A stretch of 64,000 nt of DNA, taken from Mesorhizobium sp. GTDB lineage: Bacteria > Pseudomonadota > Alphaproteobacteria > Rhizobiales > Rhizobiaceae. Below the pieces are notes generated by a model. It saw only the letters and a list, made by a program, of their open reading frames with translations, was not told the origin of the DNA and did no database searches. A program made the translations under genes and the position numbers. The DNA is taken from positions 124,001 to 188,000 of the forward strand of contig JAPUFC010000065.1 in the NCBI GenBank assembly GCA_027492275.1, read 5' to 3'. Below are positions 16,214 to 25,364 of this stretch, piece after piece. Every line of letters starts with the position of its first letter. Positions within the stretch are counted from its first letter, which is position 1.

Positions 16214-17212
16214 ATGACATTTCAGATCCTGAGTCTTAGTGGAGGTGGCTTTCTTGGCCTCTACACCGCGTCGGTTTTGAGCAAGCTCGAAGAGCAGACC
16301 GGCAAACCGATTATCGACTCATTCGATCTGATTGCAGGCACTTCTGTTGGAGGCATCATCGCGTTAGGCCTAAGCGTAGGTCGAAGTGCAAGTGAGATCA
16401 AAGAAGCCTTCATAGCAGACGGCCATCACGTGTTCAGCGGCGATCGGCCGCCGCAGAATGTGATCGCTTCGGCTTGGAAACTTGTAACGGGTGTTCCGAA
16501 GTCACGTTACAATCCGGATCGGCTTCGCGTGATTATCGAGCGGATCGTCGGCGAGAATACCCTCATGCAGGATTTGCGCCGCCCGACCGTCATTCCCGCC
16601 GTCAATCTAACGAAAGGTGGTCCGAAAATCTTCAAGACCGGACACCACCCAAAACTCGTCCTCGACTGGAAATTGAAGGTCGCTGATGTCGCCCTCGCGA
16701 CATCAGCTGCACCAACATATTTCCCACTCCACCAGATCGGAGACGATCTTTACGCCGATGGTGGTCTGTTCGCTAATTCACCGGATTTGATCGCGGTGCA
16801 CGAGGCCGAGAGATTCCTTGGCATTAAACAAGAAGATATCTCTGTATTAAGCATAGGCACTACAACCACTGCGTTTGCTTTCTCGTCACAGGCGGGAAAA
16901 GCGCTAGGATCATTCGGATGGCTTAAACGGGAGCGCTTGCCGAAGGTGATGATTGGGTCGCAGCAAGCGTTAGCTAACGACATGATGAAGCATATGCTCT
17001 CGGATCGATATGTGCGGATTGATCGAGCGCAATCGTCGGATCAACAGGCGGAACTCGCTTTGGACTGCGCCAGTGAGATTGCGAAGCGCGACTTACAATC
17101 TGCTGCGGCTAACTCTGTTGCTGAAGCTTCATCTAGCGGTAGGCTTCTGAAAATGCTTAATCATAAAGCGATGCCATCGATGTTTTTGAACGCTTCCATC
17201 GGGGATCGTTGA
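16214..17212 (+). CDS. capV: CapV, patatin-like phospholipase effector of CBASS
   Basis: A 332-residue patatin phospholipase from the ATG of MTFQILSLSGGG, preceded by GAAGGTG; a GTG three codons upstream is possible. Oxyanion motif GGG (residues 10-12), nucleophile elbow GTSVGG (Ser44) and the DGG dyad partner in YADGGLFANSP are all present. In known systems cGAMP binding switches on CapV, which then degrades membrane phospholipids and kills the infected cell. Unlike standard CBASS operons, where the effector gene comes first on the same strand, this gene is transcribed away from the CD-NTase. Its base composition is visibly more AT-rich than that of the core genes to the right. Confidence 0.92.
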   Translation: MTFQILSLSGGGFLGLYTASVLSKLEEQTGKPIIDSFDLIAGTSVGGIIALGLSVGRSASEIKEAFIADGHHVFSGDRPPQNVIASAWKLVTGVPKSRYNPDRLRVIIERIVGENTLMQDLRRPTVIPAVNLTKGGPKIFKTGHHPKLVLDWKLKVADVALATSAAPTYFPLHQIGDDLYADGGLFANSPDLIAVHEAERFLGIKQEDISVLSIGTTTTAFAFSSQAGKALGSFGWLKRERLPKVMIGSQQALANDMMKHMLSDRYVRIDRAQSSDQQAELALDCASEIAKRDLQSAAANSVAEASSSGRLLKMLNHKAMPSMFLNASIGDR

Positions 17213-17409
17213 CTGCGTTCGAAAGTCGATAACCACCACAAGCAAAGAGCCTAGGCCGCCTCCGAACGGCAGGCAATCAAATGTCGGCGCCAATACCGGA
17301 CTGCCAGGTGTCGGCTCCACACGCGACATCTGGAGCCAATTGTTTGAGAATGGCTTTTGGCGCTCAACAGTGGCTTGGCAGATGCGAGAGCGCCGATTAA
17401 TTGACTACA
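17213..17409. mobile_element. Right end of the genomic island, junction with comM
   Basis: These 197 non-coding bases separate capV from the interrupted comM. Read from the comM side, the non-comM sequence begins TGTAGTCAATTAATCGGCGC at 17,409, so the element may end in a 5'-TGT, as Tn7-like transposons do. Further TGT-plus-GC segments occur inside (for example TGTCGCGTGTGGAGCC and, inverted, GGCGCCGACA), which might be transposase-binding repeats, but they are not clear copies of one motif. The left end of the island and the other part of comM are outside the window. Confidence 0.5.
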
Positions 17410-18055
17410 ATATCAGAAGGTTGTGGCCGCCGGCTGCCGCCACCTCCAGCGCGCGGCGGGCGCTTTCCTGGCCCCTGATGTCGGCCAGGTCCGGCATCTC
17501 CCCGGACGCCTCGCGAATGCTGGGCTGCGGCCGGGACAGGACCTGCGTGCCGCGAAAATGGTTGGCGACGGCGATCAGGCTTCGCGGCGCGAGAATATCG
17601 ATGTCGCCGCCGGCCCACGCCGCCTCCGGGCCGCAGGCGGCGGGGCAGATCAGCCCCCTGCCGTCCGCGTTGGCGCCGATGGCCGCCGGCAGGACGCCGT
17701 TCACCGCCGTTATGGTGCCGTCAAGGGACAGTTCGCCCAGCACCACGTAGCCGGCCAGCGCGTCGCCGGGTATCGCGCCCAACGCGGCCATGAGGCCGAG
17801 CGCGATCGGCAGATCGTAGTGGCTGCCTTCCTTGGGCAGGTCGGCGGGCGCCAGGTTGATGGTCACCTTCCTGGCCGGCATGGACAGGCCGGAGGCATGG
17901 AGCGCGGCCTGCACCCGCTCGCGGCTTTCGGCGACCGCCTTGTCGGGCAGGCCGACGATGGACATGCCGACCTTGCCCGGCGCGACCATCACCTGCACGT
18001 CGACGGGCACCGCCTCGATGCCCTGGAAGGCGACAGTGCGTACACGCGAAACCAT
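17405..18055 (-). pseudogene. comM: comM/yifB, N-terminal fragment cut by the island
   Basis: The frame starts MVSRVRTVAFQGIEA and follows the YifB/ComM family (Mg-chelatase-like AAA+ ATPase): VGLPDKAVAESRERVQAAL, KEGSHYDLPIALG, GELSLDGTI, then DIRGQESARRALEVAAAGGH. It ends NLLIL and a TAG supplied by the junction, exactly where intact members continue with the Walker A motif. About 216 of the usual 500 or so residues remain, so the product has no ATPase domain. The family is a hexameric helicase that helps integrate DNA in natural transformation. comM is a known insertion site for Tn7-related islands such as AbaR in Acinetobacter. Confidence 0.9.
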
Positions 18056-18219
18056 CTCAGCCCCCGCTTCGATGCCTTGTCCGCACGATGTCGCCGGACA
18101 CGGCACCGACAGCAAAGCACACGCCGCCGGACTGGCAAGAACAATAAGGGAACAAACCCGCGTTCAGGTTGCGCGCCGGTTGCGGCCGATGGCAAGACGG
18201 GAACGGAAGGGGACCGCCG

Positions 18220-19161
18220 TCAGGCGCGGCGCTTCTCCACCGCGTCCCAGAACAGCGCCGCCGCGTCCGTGCCGTCGAAGCGCCTGATCTCGCGCACGCC
18301 GGTGGGCGAGGTGACGTTGATCTCGGTCATGTAGTCGCCGATCACGTCGATGCCGACGAGGATGAAGCCGCGCTCCCGAAGCGACGGACCGATGCGGGCG
18401 CAGATCTCGCGCTCGCGCCCGGTCAGCGCCGTCTTCTCGGCGCGCCCGCCTATGTGCATGTTGGAGCGGGATTCATGCTCGGCGGGGACGCGGTTGACGC
18501 CCCCCACCGGCTCGCCGTCGATGAGGATGATGCGCTTGTCGCCCTTGCGCACGTCCTTCAGGTAGCGCTGGACGATGAAGGGCTCGCGAAAGAGCTGAGA
18601 GAACATCTCCAGCAGCGACGCCAGATTGCGGTCGGCCTCGTGCAGGTGGAAGATGCCGGCGCCGCCATTGCCGTAGAGCGGCTTGACGATGATGTCGCCA
18701 TATTCCTTGCGGAAGGCCATCACCTCCTGCGGGTCCTTGGTGATCAGCGTCTCCGGCATCAGGTCGGCGAATTCGGTGACGAAGATCTTCTCGGGGCTGT
18801 TGCGCACCCAGGCGGGGTCGTTGACCACCAAGGTCCCGGGGTGGATGCGCTCCAGGATGTGCGTGGTGGTGATGTAGTTCATGTCGAAGGGCGGGTCCTG
18901 CCGCAGCAGGATCACGTCCATCTCGGAGAGGTCGGTGCGGACCGGCTCGCCGAGCGCGAAGTGCCGGCCCTGCTCGTCGCGCACCTCCAGCGCCTCGATG
19001 CGGGCGAACACCCTGCCGTCGCGCAGCGACAGGCGGTCCGGCGTGTAGTGGAAGAGCCGGTGGCCGCGCCGCTGCGCTTCCAGCGACAGCGCGAAGCTGG
19101 TGTCGCCGGCGATCGAGATGGTCGAGATGTGATCCATCTGGACCGCGACGTTCAGGGGCAT
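18220..19161 (-). CDS. gshB: Glutathione synthetase
   Basis: A 313-residue ATP-grasp enzyme that joins gamma-glutamylcysteine to glycine, the second step of glutathione synthesis. The N-terminal domain begins [43 protein letters not shown] (ATP-grasp lysine and glycine loop), [20 protein letters not shown] and the metal-site end [11 protein letters not shown] follow. Length and motifs are normal for the bacterial family. It is cytosolic. It lies 164 bases from the broken comM gene, which is its usual rhizobial neighbour. Confidence 0.97.
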   Translation of the reverse strand: MPLNVAVQMDHISTISIAGDTSFALSLEAQRRGHRLFHYTPDRLSLRDGRVFARIEALEVRDEQGRHFALGEPVRTDLSEMDVILLRQDPPFDMNYITTTHILERIHPGTLVVNDPAWVRNSPEKIFVTEFADLMPETLITKDPQEVMAFRKEYGDIIVKPLYGNGGAGIFHLHEADRNLASLLEMFSQLFREPFIVQRYLKDVRKGDKRIILIDGEPVGGVNRVPAEHESRSNMHIGGRAEKTALTGREREICARIGPSLRERGFILVGIDVIGDYMTEINVTSPTGVREIRRFDGTDAAALFWDAVEKRRA

Positions 19162-19260
19162 GCAGGCTCTCCGGGCTGGCGGGCGCGACCGCTTGGAAGA
19201 CTGGCTGCCGGTATAGGCGAGCGCCGCGCTTCTGCCAATCGGCCCGGAGACCCCTTCAGG

Positions 19261-19620
19261 TCAGCTCTGTCTTTCGAGGCAGATGTTGGTGACCCCGGCG
19301 CCGACGAAGCCGAGCTCGCGCGCCGCCGCCTTGGAGAGGTCGATGACGCGGCCCTTGATGAAGGGGCCTCGATCGTTGATGCGGACGAGAACGGTCTTGC
19401 CGTTCTTCCTGTTGGTGACCTTCAATCGCGTGCCGAAGGGGAGGGAACGATGCGCCGCCGTCATCGCGGCGGGGTTCATGCGCTCGCCGGACGCGGTCTT
19501 GGAGGTCAGCGCGTACCAGGACGCATGGCCGCACTGGGCGAGGGCGGAGGAGACGGGAAAGGCTACGAACAAGCCAGCCGCAAGGGCAACCGCGCGTAGC
19601 GCGGTGACTGAACACTTCAT
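19261..19620 (-). CDS. RlpA-like septal ring lytic transglycosylase domain protein
   Basis: A 119-residue exported protein: signal peptide of about 28 residues ([22 protein letters not shown]), then a double-psi beta-barrel with [29 protein letters not shown] and [18 protein letters not shown], ending in [10 protein letters not shown]. This is the RlpA core fold; the family cleaves denuded peptidoglycan or binds it. There is no SPOR domain and no lipobox cysteine at the cleavage site, so this is a short periplasmic RlpA-like protein rather than full RlpA. Confidence 0.88.
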   Translation of the reverse strand: MKCSVTALRAVALAAGLFVAFPVSSALAQCGHASWYALTSKTASGERMNPAAMTAAHRSLPFGTRLKVTNRKNGKTVLVRINDRGPFIKGRVIDLSKAAARELGFVGAGVTNICLERQS

Positions 19621-19764
19621 CTTTTGGGGGAGCTCTATTGGTCGGAGGCCCGCCGTTAAAGACGAAATGGGGCGCCAAATGTGGCGCGTGGCCGGCGGTT
19701 CCGTGACGCCGGCTCACGTTTCGAATCACCACGACACAGTTCGTCAGCCGGACTTGCGACAACC

Positions 19765-20898
19765 TCAGTCGAGCGTCCGGCGGAACCGCAGCAGGGCGAG
19801 CGCCGCGAACAGCGCCACGAACAGGCCGAGCGTGGCCAGTTCGGCGCCGACGGCGGCGAGGTCGGCGCCCTTCAGCATCACCGCCCGCACGATGCGCAGG
19901 AAATGCGTCAGCGGAAAGATCTCGCCCAGCCATTGCGCCCACTGCGGCATGCCGCGAAACGGGAACATGAAGCCCGACAGCAGGAGCGACGGCAGGAAGT
20001 AGAAGAAGGTGAGCTGCATGGCCTGCATCTGCGTGCGGGCGATGGTCGAGATGGCGTAGCCGAACAGGACCAGCGACAGGACGAAGAGGAGGATGGCGGA
20101 GACGAGCAGCGGCAGGGAGCCGAGGAACGGCACGTGGAACAGCAGCTTCGCCGCCGTCAGCACGACCACGACCTGCACCGCGCCCACGACCAGATAGGGG
20201 ATGATCTTGCCCAGCATGATCTCGACCGGCGAGGCCGGCATGGCCAGAAGGTTCTCCATCGTGCCGCGCTCGATCTCGCGGGTCAGCGCCATCGCCGTCA
20301 TCATGGTCATGGTCATCTGCAGGATGACGCCGAGCAGGCCCGGCACGATGTTGTACTGCGACACGCCTTCCGGGTTGTAGCGGCGATGCACGACGACCTC
20401 GAGCTGGCCGGCGGATGCCGCGCCGGCCTGGCTCATGCCCTGTTCGCGCAGCAGGGCGGTGCTCGCCACCGTGCCGAGCGTCGAGATGGCGCCCGAAGCG
20501 ACGGAAGGATCGGTGGCGTCGGCCTCGATGAGGATTTTGGGGCCGTCGCCGCGCTCGACCCGGCGGGCGAAATCGGACGGGATGGTGACGACGAAGGAGA
20601 CCGCGCCACTCGCCATCAGCGCCTCGGCTTCCGCCGCGCTTGCCGCGATGTGGTCGAAGCGGTAGTAGCCGGTCATCTCCAGCGCCGAAACCATGGCGCG
20701 GGTGTAGCGGTCCTGGCTGACGGCGACGAGCGCGGCCGGCAGGCTTTTCGGATCGTTGTTGATGGCGAAGCCGAACAGCAGCAACTGCACCAGCGGCACG
20801 CCGAGCATCATGGCGAAGGTAATGCGGTCGCGCCGCATCTGGATGAATTCCTTCATCAGCAGCGCGCCCAGCCGGGCAAACGAAAAGACCGCGTTCAT
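19765..20898 (-). CDS. ABC-2 type transporter permease (YbhS/YhhJ-like)
   Basis: A 377-residue permease. One N-terminal TM helix after RRDRITFAMMLG is followed by a large periplasmic domain (about 60-180), then five TM helices including ALTREIERGTMENLLAMP, the conserved coupling segment of ABC-2 permeases. It overlaps the ATPase gene by ATGA, and belongs to the operon TetR-HlyD-ATPase-permease. The layout resembles E. coli cecR-ybhGFSR, which affects sensitivity to cefoperazone and chloramphenicol, but only one permease gene is present, so it would work as a homodimer. Substrate unknown. Confidence 0.9.
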   Translation of the reverse strand: MNAVFSFARLGALLMKEFIQMRRDRITFAMMLGVPLVQLLLFGFAINNDPKSLPAALVAVSQDRYTRAMVSALEMTGYYRFDHIAASAAEAEALMASGAVSFVVTIPSDFARRVERGDGPKILIEADATDPSVASGAISTLGTVASTALLREQGMSQAGAASAGQLEVVVHRRYNPEGVSQYNIVPGLLGVILQMTMTMMTAMALTREIERGTMENLLAMPASPVEIMLGKIIPYLVVGAVQVVVVLTAAKLLFHVPFLGSLPLLVSAILLFVLSLVLFGYAISTIARTQMQAMQLTFFYFLPSLLLSGFMFPFRGMPQWAQWLGEIFPLTHFLRIVRAVMLKGADLAAVGAELATLGLFVALFAALALLRFRRTLD

Positions 20899-21812
20899 GC
20901 CATGTTGTCCCGCGAGCCGGACATGAACTGGATGAAGACATCCTCCAGGCTGGTCTGGCCGGGCTCGACCCTTATGCCCGGTTCCGCGGCGATGTCGGCC
21001 AGCGCGGCCTTCAGCCGCTCCGGGTCGGGGCCGACGACATGCAGCGTCGTGCCGAAGGGCGCGACCTGCGCGACGCCGTCGCGGCCCTTCAGGCGGTCGG
21101 CGATCCTGTCCAGCCGCTCGCCGTGGACGACGAAGGTGGTCAGGCCGGCATCGGCGATCACCTGGTCCACCGTGCCGGTCGCCAGCATCCTGCCGTAGGA
21201 GATGTAGCTGATGCGGTGGCAGCGCTCGGCCTCGTCCATGTAGTGCGTCGACACCAGCACCGTCAGGCCGCCATGGGCGAGGCGGTGGATCTCGTCCCAG
21301 AACTCGCGCCGCGCCTTCGGATCGACGCCGGCGGTCGGCTCGTCGAGCAGCAGCAATCTAGGCTTGTGCATGATGCAGGCGGCGAGCGCCAGCCGCTGCT
21401 TCCAGCCGCCGGACAGCGTGCCGGCGAGCTGGTTTTTGCGGCTGGTCATCCCCAGGTCCGCGAGGGTATCGGCCACATGCGTCGCCACCGGCTTCAAGCC
21501 ATAAAGCCGGGCGACGAACTCCAGGTTCTCGGCGATGGTCAGGTCCTCGTAGAAGGAGAATTTCTGCGTCATGTAGCCGACCTCGCGCTTGATCCTCAGC
21601 CCTTCGCGCCGGATGTCGTGGCCGAGGACGCGGCCCTCGCCCTCGTCGGGCGTCAGCAGGCCGCACATGATGCGGATCGTCGTCGTCTTGCCGGAACCGT
21701 TCGGGCCGAGGAAGCCGACGATCTCGCCCTCGGCCACCTGCATCGACACATGGTCGACGACGGTCTTGTCGCCGAAGCGCTTAACCAGGTCGTGGACGTC
21801 GATGGCGTTCAT
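20895..21812 (-). CDS. ABC exporter ATP-binding protein (YbhF-like)
   Basis: A 305-residue ATPase starting at the ATG of [14 protein letters not shown]. It has Walker A GPNGSGKT, signature LSGGWKQRLALA (W replaces the usual Q or E after SGG), Walker B LLLLDEPTAGVDP and the H-loop STHYMDEAE. A C-terminal 80-residue tail contains a DUF4162-like segment. It couples by ATGA overlaps to the HlyD gene before it and the permease after it. E. coli YbhF has two tandem ATPase domains; this one has a single domain. The longer open frame upstream is not coding. Confidence 0.93.
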   Translation of the reverse strand: MNAIDVHDLVKRFGDKTVVDHVSMQVAEGEIVGFLGPNGSGKTTTIRIMCGLLTPDEGEGRVLGHDIRREGLRIKREVGYMTQKFSFYEDLTIAENLEFVARLYGLKPVATHVADTLADLGMTSRKNQLAGTLSGGWKQRLALAACIMHKPRLLLLDEPTAGVDPKARREFWDEIHRLAHGGLTVLVSTHYMDEAERCHRISYISYGRMLATGTVDQVIADAGLTTFVVHGERLDRIADRLKGRDGVAQVAPFGTTLHVVGPDPERLKAALADIAAEPGIRVEPGQTSLEDVFIQFMSGSRDNMA

Positions 21813-22765
21813 GGCCGGCTCGACGGCCGGCTGGCCAGATCCACATCCACGATCTGTCCCGGCTGCAAGGCCGTGGCGTCGCCCTCGGGGCGGGCCTCGA
21901 CGCGGTAGACGAGCTTCTGGCGCGTCTCGAGCGAGTAGATCACTGGCGGCGTGAATTCCGGCTCCGGCGAGATGTAGCTGACATGCGCGGCGAGGTCGTT
22001 CGGGCAGCCGTCGCAGCGAACGGCCAGCGCCGTTCCCACCTTCAGCGCGGCGAAGGCCGGTTCCGGCACGTAGAGCGTCAGCTTCACCGCGCCGTCCGGC
22101 AGGATCGACAGGACCGGCGCGGACGGCCCGGCTATGTCGCCGGGATTGCGGATGACGTCGTCCACGCGGCCGGGCGACGGCGCGGCGAGCGAGCGCTTGG
22201 ACAGCAGCCATCTGGACTGATCGAGCTTCGTTTGCGCCTGACGGACCTGGTTCTCGGCCGCCTTTATGGCCTCGGGCCGCGCCGGCAGGCCGGCGACGGC
22301 GCGGTTGGCGTCCGCCTCGCCGATCCTCGCCTCGGCGACCTCCACGGCGGTCGCCGCCTCATCGAGCTGCGCCTGCGTGGCGATGCCGCGGCGGAACAGG
22401 TCGCGCGTGCGGTCCAGAACGCGCTGCGCCTCCTGCGACTGCGCCTTGGCGGAGCGGACGGCGGCCTCCAGCACGGCGATCTCCTCCGGCCGCTTGCCGA
22501 CCTTGAGGTCCGCGAGCTCCGCCTCGGCCTGCGCCAGCGCGGCCTGGGCCTGCGACACGGCCAGCACCGCGTCGGTGTTCTCCAGCGTGACGATCTGACG
22601 GCCCGGCTCGACCCGGTCGCCGCGCCGGACCGAAACCGTCTCGACCTGCGCCTGCTCCAGCGGCGCCAGCAGCACATAGTCGCCTTCGACATAGCCCACC
22701 GCCAGCGGCGCGGGCGCGGCGCAGAACAGCGAGGACAGAAGCGGAACCGCGCAAAGCATGCTCAT
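21809..22765 (-). CDS. HlyD-family periplasmic adaptor (YbhG-like membrane fusion protein)
   Basis: A 318-residue membrane fusion protein from the ATG of [14 protein letters not shown], a signal sequence. It has the lipoyl half-motif ([24 protein letters not shown]), a long alpha-helical hairpin rich in A, Q and E (about 65-190), then [15 protein letters not shown] and a beta-barrel domain. It should join the inner-membrane ABC complex to an outer-membrane channel. Its stop overlaps the ATPase start and its start overlaps the end of the TetR gene, so the four genes form one transcription unit. Confidence 0.9.
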   Translation of the reverse strand: MSMLCAVPLLSSLFCAAPAPLAVGYVEGDYVLLAPLEQAQVETVSVRRGDRVEPGRQIVTLENTDAVLAVSQAQAALAQAEAELADLKVGKRPEEIAVLEAAVRSAKAQSQEAQRVLDRTRDLFRRGIATQAQLDEAATAVEVAEARIGEADANRAVAGLPARPEAIKAAENQVRQAQTKLDQSRWLLSKRSLAAPSPGRVDDVIRNPGDIAGPSAPVLSILPDGAVKLTLYVPEPAFAALKVGTALAVRCDGCPNDLAAHVSYISPEPEFTPPVIYSLETRQKLVYRVEARPEGDATALQPGQIVDVDLASRPSSRP

Positions 22766-23463
22766 TCGTCGTCTCCGGTGTCGTCTTCGCGCCCTTCGCC
22801 CCGGCGCGCCGCCAGCATGGCGTCGACGTTGCGGTTGACGATGGCGGTTATGGCGGCGGCCTCCTCCGGGCCGATCGTGTGCCAGCCCATGCGCCGCAGC
22901 ACGGCCTCGCGGGCGATGCGGAAGTAGACGACCTGGCCGATCAGGGTGAACACGGCCAGCCGCGTCGCCTCCTCCTCGGCGGGCATGCCGGTCGCCTCCT
23001 CCCACAGGCCGCAGAGGCGACGGTGGATGGGCTCGAACACGCCGGAATAAACGCGGTCGAGCGCCGGGCCGGGCACGGCGAGCTGGCGCATGACGAACTG
23101 CGCGATGTCGCCGGCTTCCGGGCTGGCGACAAAGAAGCCGACCATGCGCGCCGCCATGCGGTGCAAGCGCCGGCGCAACGCGTCCGCGCCCTGCTCCGCG
23201 ACGGCTTCCTCGGCCAGCGCGTCGGCCGCCACCCGCCGCATGGACTCCACGATGAAGTCGGCGCAGGCCAGATGCAGCCCCTCCTTGCCGCCGAAATGGT
23301 AGGCGATGGAGCCGATATTGGCCTTCGCCGCCGCCGCGATCTCGCGCGTCGACGTTCCGTCGAAGCCCTGGCGCCCGAACAGTTTCAGGCCCACATGGAG
23401 CAGCGCCATGCGCGTCTGCTCTGCATTGGAGGGCGGTCCGCCCGGTTTTCCAGAGGTCTTCAT
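22762..23463 (-). CDS. TetR-family repressor (CecR-like) of the export operon
   Basis: A 233-residue regulator. The N-terminal HTH ([45 protein letters not shown]) is a standard TetR domain with the recognition helix [10 protein letters not shown]. The C-terminal half ([30 protein letters not shown]) resembles the CecR/YbiH C-terminal ligand domain. It is the first gene of the operon and a palindrome (23,472-23,493) lies 8 bases before its start codon, so autorepression with ligand-induced release is likely. The divergent dapE gene begins 130 bases away. Confidence 0.92.
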   Translation of the reverse strand: MKTSGKPGGPPSNAEQTRMALLHVGLKLFGRQGFDGTSTREIAAAAKANIGSIAYHFGGKEGLHLACADFIVESMRRVAADALAEEAVAEQGADALRRRLHRMAARMVGFFVASPEAGDIAQFVMRQLAVPGPALDRVYSGVFEPIHRRLCGLWEEATGMPAEEEATRLAVFTLIGQVVYFRIAREAVLRRMGWHTIGPEEAAAITAIVNRNVDAMLAARRGEGREDDTGDDE

Positions 23464-23471
23464 GATCGTGA

Positions 23472-23493
23472 TTTAATCAATCGTATGATTAAA
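23472..23493. promoter_or_regulatory. Palindromic operator of the TetR/export operon
   Basis: TTTAATCA, six bases, TGATTAAA: two perfect 8-base arms just before the TetR start codon, between it and dapE. The size and place are right for a TetR dimer site, and the AT-rich arms stand out in GC-rich surroundings. I infer that the adjacent TetR protein binds here. Confidence 0.8.
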
Positions 23494-23592
23494 GTCAAGA
23501 CCGATGACCGGCCGCGTGTTGCGGGGACGGTGTCCGGACGGCCGGCGATGGCGCGTGACATGGTGCGCGCTTTGCAGTATCCGGGAACCAGG

Positions 23593-24777
23593 ATGACCGC
23601 CGCTGCCGACCCGCTCGAAAACCTAAAGATTCTGGTGCGTTGCCCGTCCGTGACGCCGGCCGAGGGCGGCGCGCTCGGCGCGCTGGCGGCGATGCTGGAG
23701 CCGCTCGGCTTCGCCGTCGAGCGCATGACCTTCTCCGAGCCCGGCACGCCGGACGTTGAGAACCTTTACGCGCGGCTGTCCGCCAACGGACCGCATCTGA
23801 TGTTCGCCGGCCATACCGACGTGGTGCCCGTGGGCGACGCCGCAGCCTGGACGCACCCGCCCTTCGCCGCCGCGGTGGCGAACGGCATGCTCTACGGGCG
23901 CGGCGCCGTCGACATGAAGGGCGGCATCGCCTGCTTCGTCGCGGCGGTGTCGCGCCACCTCGCCGGCGGACGCAGGCTGAACGGCTCGCTGTCGCTGCTC
24001 ATAACCGGCGACGAGGAAGGCCCTTCCGTCAACGGCACGCCGAAGCTGCTCGGCTGGGCGGCGGAGCGCGGCGAGCGCTGGGACGCCGCGCTGGTGGGCG
24101 AGCCGACCAATCCGGAAGCGCTGGGCGACATGATCAAGATCGGCCGGCGCGGCTCGCTGTCCGGCCTGCTCACCGTGCATGGCCGGCAGGGCCATGTCGC
24201 CTATCCGCATCTGGCGGACAATCCCGTGCGAGGCCTTCTGGGGCTGCTTGAGGCGCTGCTTCCCGCAATGGACGAAGGCAGCCAGAATTTCCAGCCGAGC
24301 AATCTCGAAATTACCACCGTCGACGTCGGCAATCCGTCCGCCAACGTCATCCCGGCCAAGGCGACGGCGGCCTTCAACATCCGCTTCAACGACCTTTGGA
24401 CGCCCGAGACGCTGGCCGCCGAGATCCACAACAGGCTCGATCGCGCGGCGCGGCGCAACAAGCATCGCGCAAGCAGGACAGACGCCGTCGACTTCGACCT
24501 CGTCTGGCGTGATCGGCCGAGCGAGGTTTTCCTGACGCACGACGAAAAACTGATCGAGGCGCTGAGCGGCTCCGTCGCGGCGGTGACCGGCCGCAGGCCG
24601 GCGCTGTCGACCACCGGCGGCACGTCGGATGCGCGCTACATCAAGGATTTCTGTCCCGTCGTCGAATTCGGACTGGTCGGCCAGACCATGCACATGGTGG
24701 ACGAGCGGGTCGCGGTCGCCGACCTGGAGACGCTGACCGCCATCTACCAGCGTTTCCTGAGCGACTGGTTCGGCTGA
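23593..24777 (+). CDS. dapE: Succinyl-diaminopimelate desuccinylase
   Basis: A 394-residue zinc peptidase of the M20 family; it removes succinate from N-succinyl-LL-diaminopimelate in lysine and peptidoglycan precursor synthesis. Seen: [14 protein letters not shown]-like start ([10 protein letters not shown]), metal site [25 protein letters not shown], the catalytic GDEEGPS, and VGEPTN, then [11 protein letters not shown] near the end. The start chosen is [11 protein letters not shown], preceded by GGAACCAGG; a longer upstream frame is open but does not look like the family. Its stop overlaps the next gene (TGATG). Confidence 0.95.
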   Translation: MTAAADPLENLKILVRCPSVTPAEGGALGALAAMLEPLGFAVERMTFSEPGTPDVENLYARLSANGPHLMFAGHTDVVPVGDAAAWTHPPFAAAVANGMLYGRGAVDMKGGIACFVAAVSRHLAGGRRLNGSLSLLITGDEEGPSVNGTPKLLGWAAERGERWDAALVGEPTNPEALGDMIKIGRRGSLSGLLTVHGRQGHVAYPHLADNPVRGLLGLLEALLPAMDEGSQNFQPSNLEITTVDVGNPSANVIPAKATAAFNIRFNDLWTPETLAAEIHNRLDRAARRNKHRASRTDAVDFDLVWRDRPSEVFLTHDEKLIEALSGSVAAVTGRRPALSTTGGTSDARYIKDFCPVVEFGLVGQTMHMVDERVAVADLETLTAIYQRFLSDWFG

Positions 24778-25364
24778 TGCCGACGGGCGACGAGATCCAG
24801 CGCTATTTGTTCGGCGCCTGGCGCCTGATGCTCGGCCGCGCCGACGGGCTGCGCCTGATGGACCTGTCGGCCGACGGCTTCTGGAACTCCTTCTTCGCGA
24901 TCGTGGTGTCGGTGCCGGCCCTGGTGGTCGGATGGGTCGGGCTGGCGCTCGATATCGATCCGGATCCCGCCCACACCTCGGGCCGCATCGGCATCGTCCT
25001 GCGCCTCGCCGTCGTGGATTTCGCCTCCTGGGTGGTGCCGCTCGCCGCCCTCGCGCTCGTCGCCCGCCCGGCCGGCGTCGCGGACCGTTTCGTCCACTAC
25101 GTGGTCGCCACCAACTGGGCGTCCGCCCTGCTGATCTGGCTGATGCTGCCGCTTTCCATCCTGCGCCTCTTCGTCGCCGGCGAGATCCTCGACATCCTCG
25201 GACTGCTGCTGTTCGTGCTCAACATGGCGCTGTCCTGGCGGGTGACGACGCTTGCCGTCGGCAAGGGCGCGCCGATCGGGACCGCCGTGTTCGTCGCCAT
25301 GTTCGTCGCCTCGCTGCTGGTGCTGTTCGGCCTTCAGGAGATGTTCGGGCTCTCGGTGGCCTGA
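24777..25364 (+). CDS. Membrane protein of unknown function, coupled to dapE
   Basis: A 195-residue inner-membrane protein with about five hydrophobic segments (around residues 37-60, 75-95, 108-130, 135-155 and 168-190). The N-terminus [20 protein letters not shown] with an aromatic and charged start resembles Yip1-type proteins, but I cannot assign it firmly. The ATG overlaps the dapE stop codon, so the two are co-translated. It converges on truA with no gap (30-base overlap at the 3' ends). Function unknown. Confidence 0.75.
   Translation: MPTGDEIQRYLFGAWRLMLGRADGLRLMDLSADGFWNSFFAIVVSVPALVVGWVGLALDIDPDPAHTSGRIGIVLRLAVVDFASWVVPLAALALVARPAGVADRFVHYVVATNWASALLIWLMLPLSILRLFVAGEILDILGLLLFVLNMALSWRVTTLAVGKGAPIGTAVFVAMFVASLLVLFGLQEMFGLSVA

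Noticed and set aside
18169-21198. Two very long rightward frames opposite gshB, rlpA and the ABC genes
   Set aside because: Arg/Gly/Asp/His-rich antisense shadows caused by high G+C; the genes on the other strand have full family motifs.
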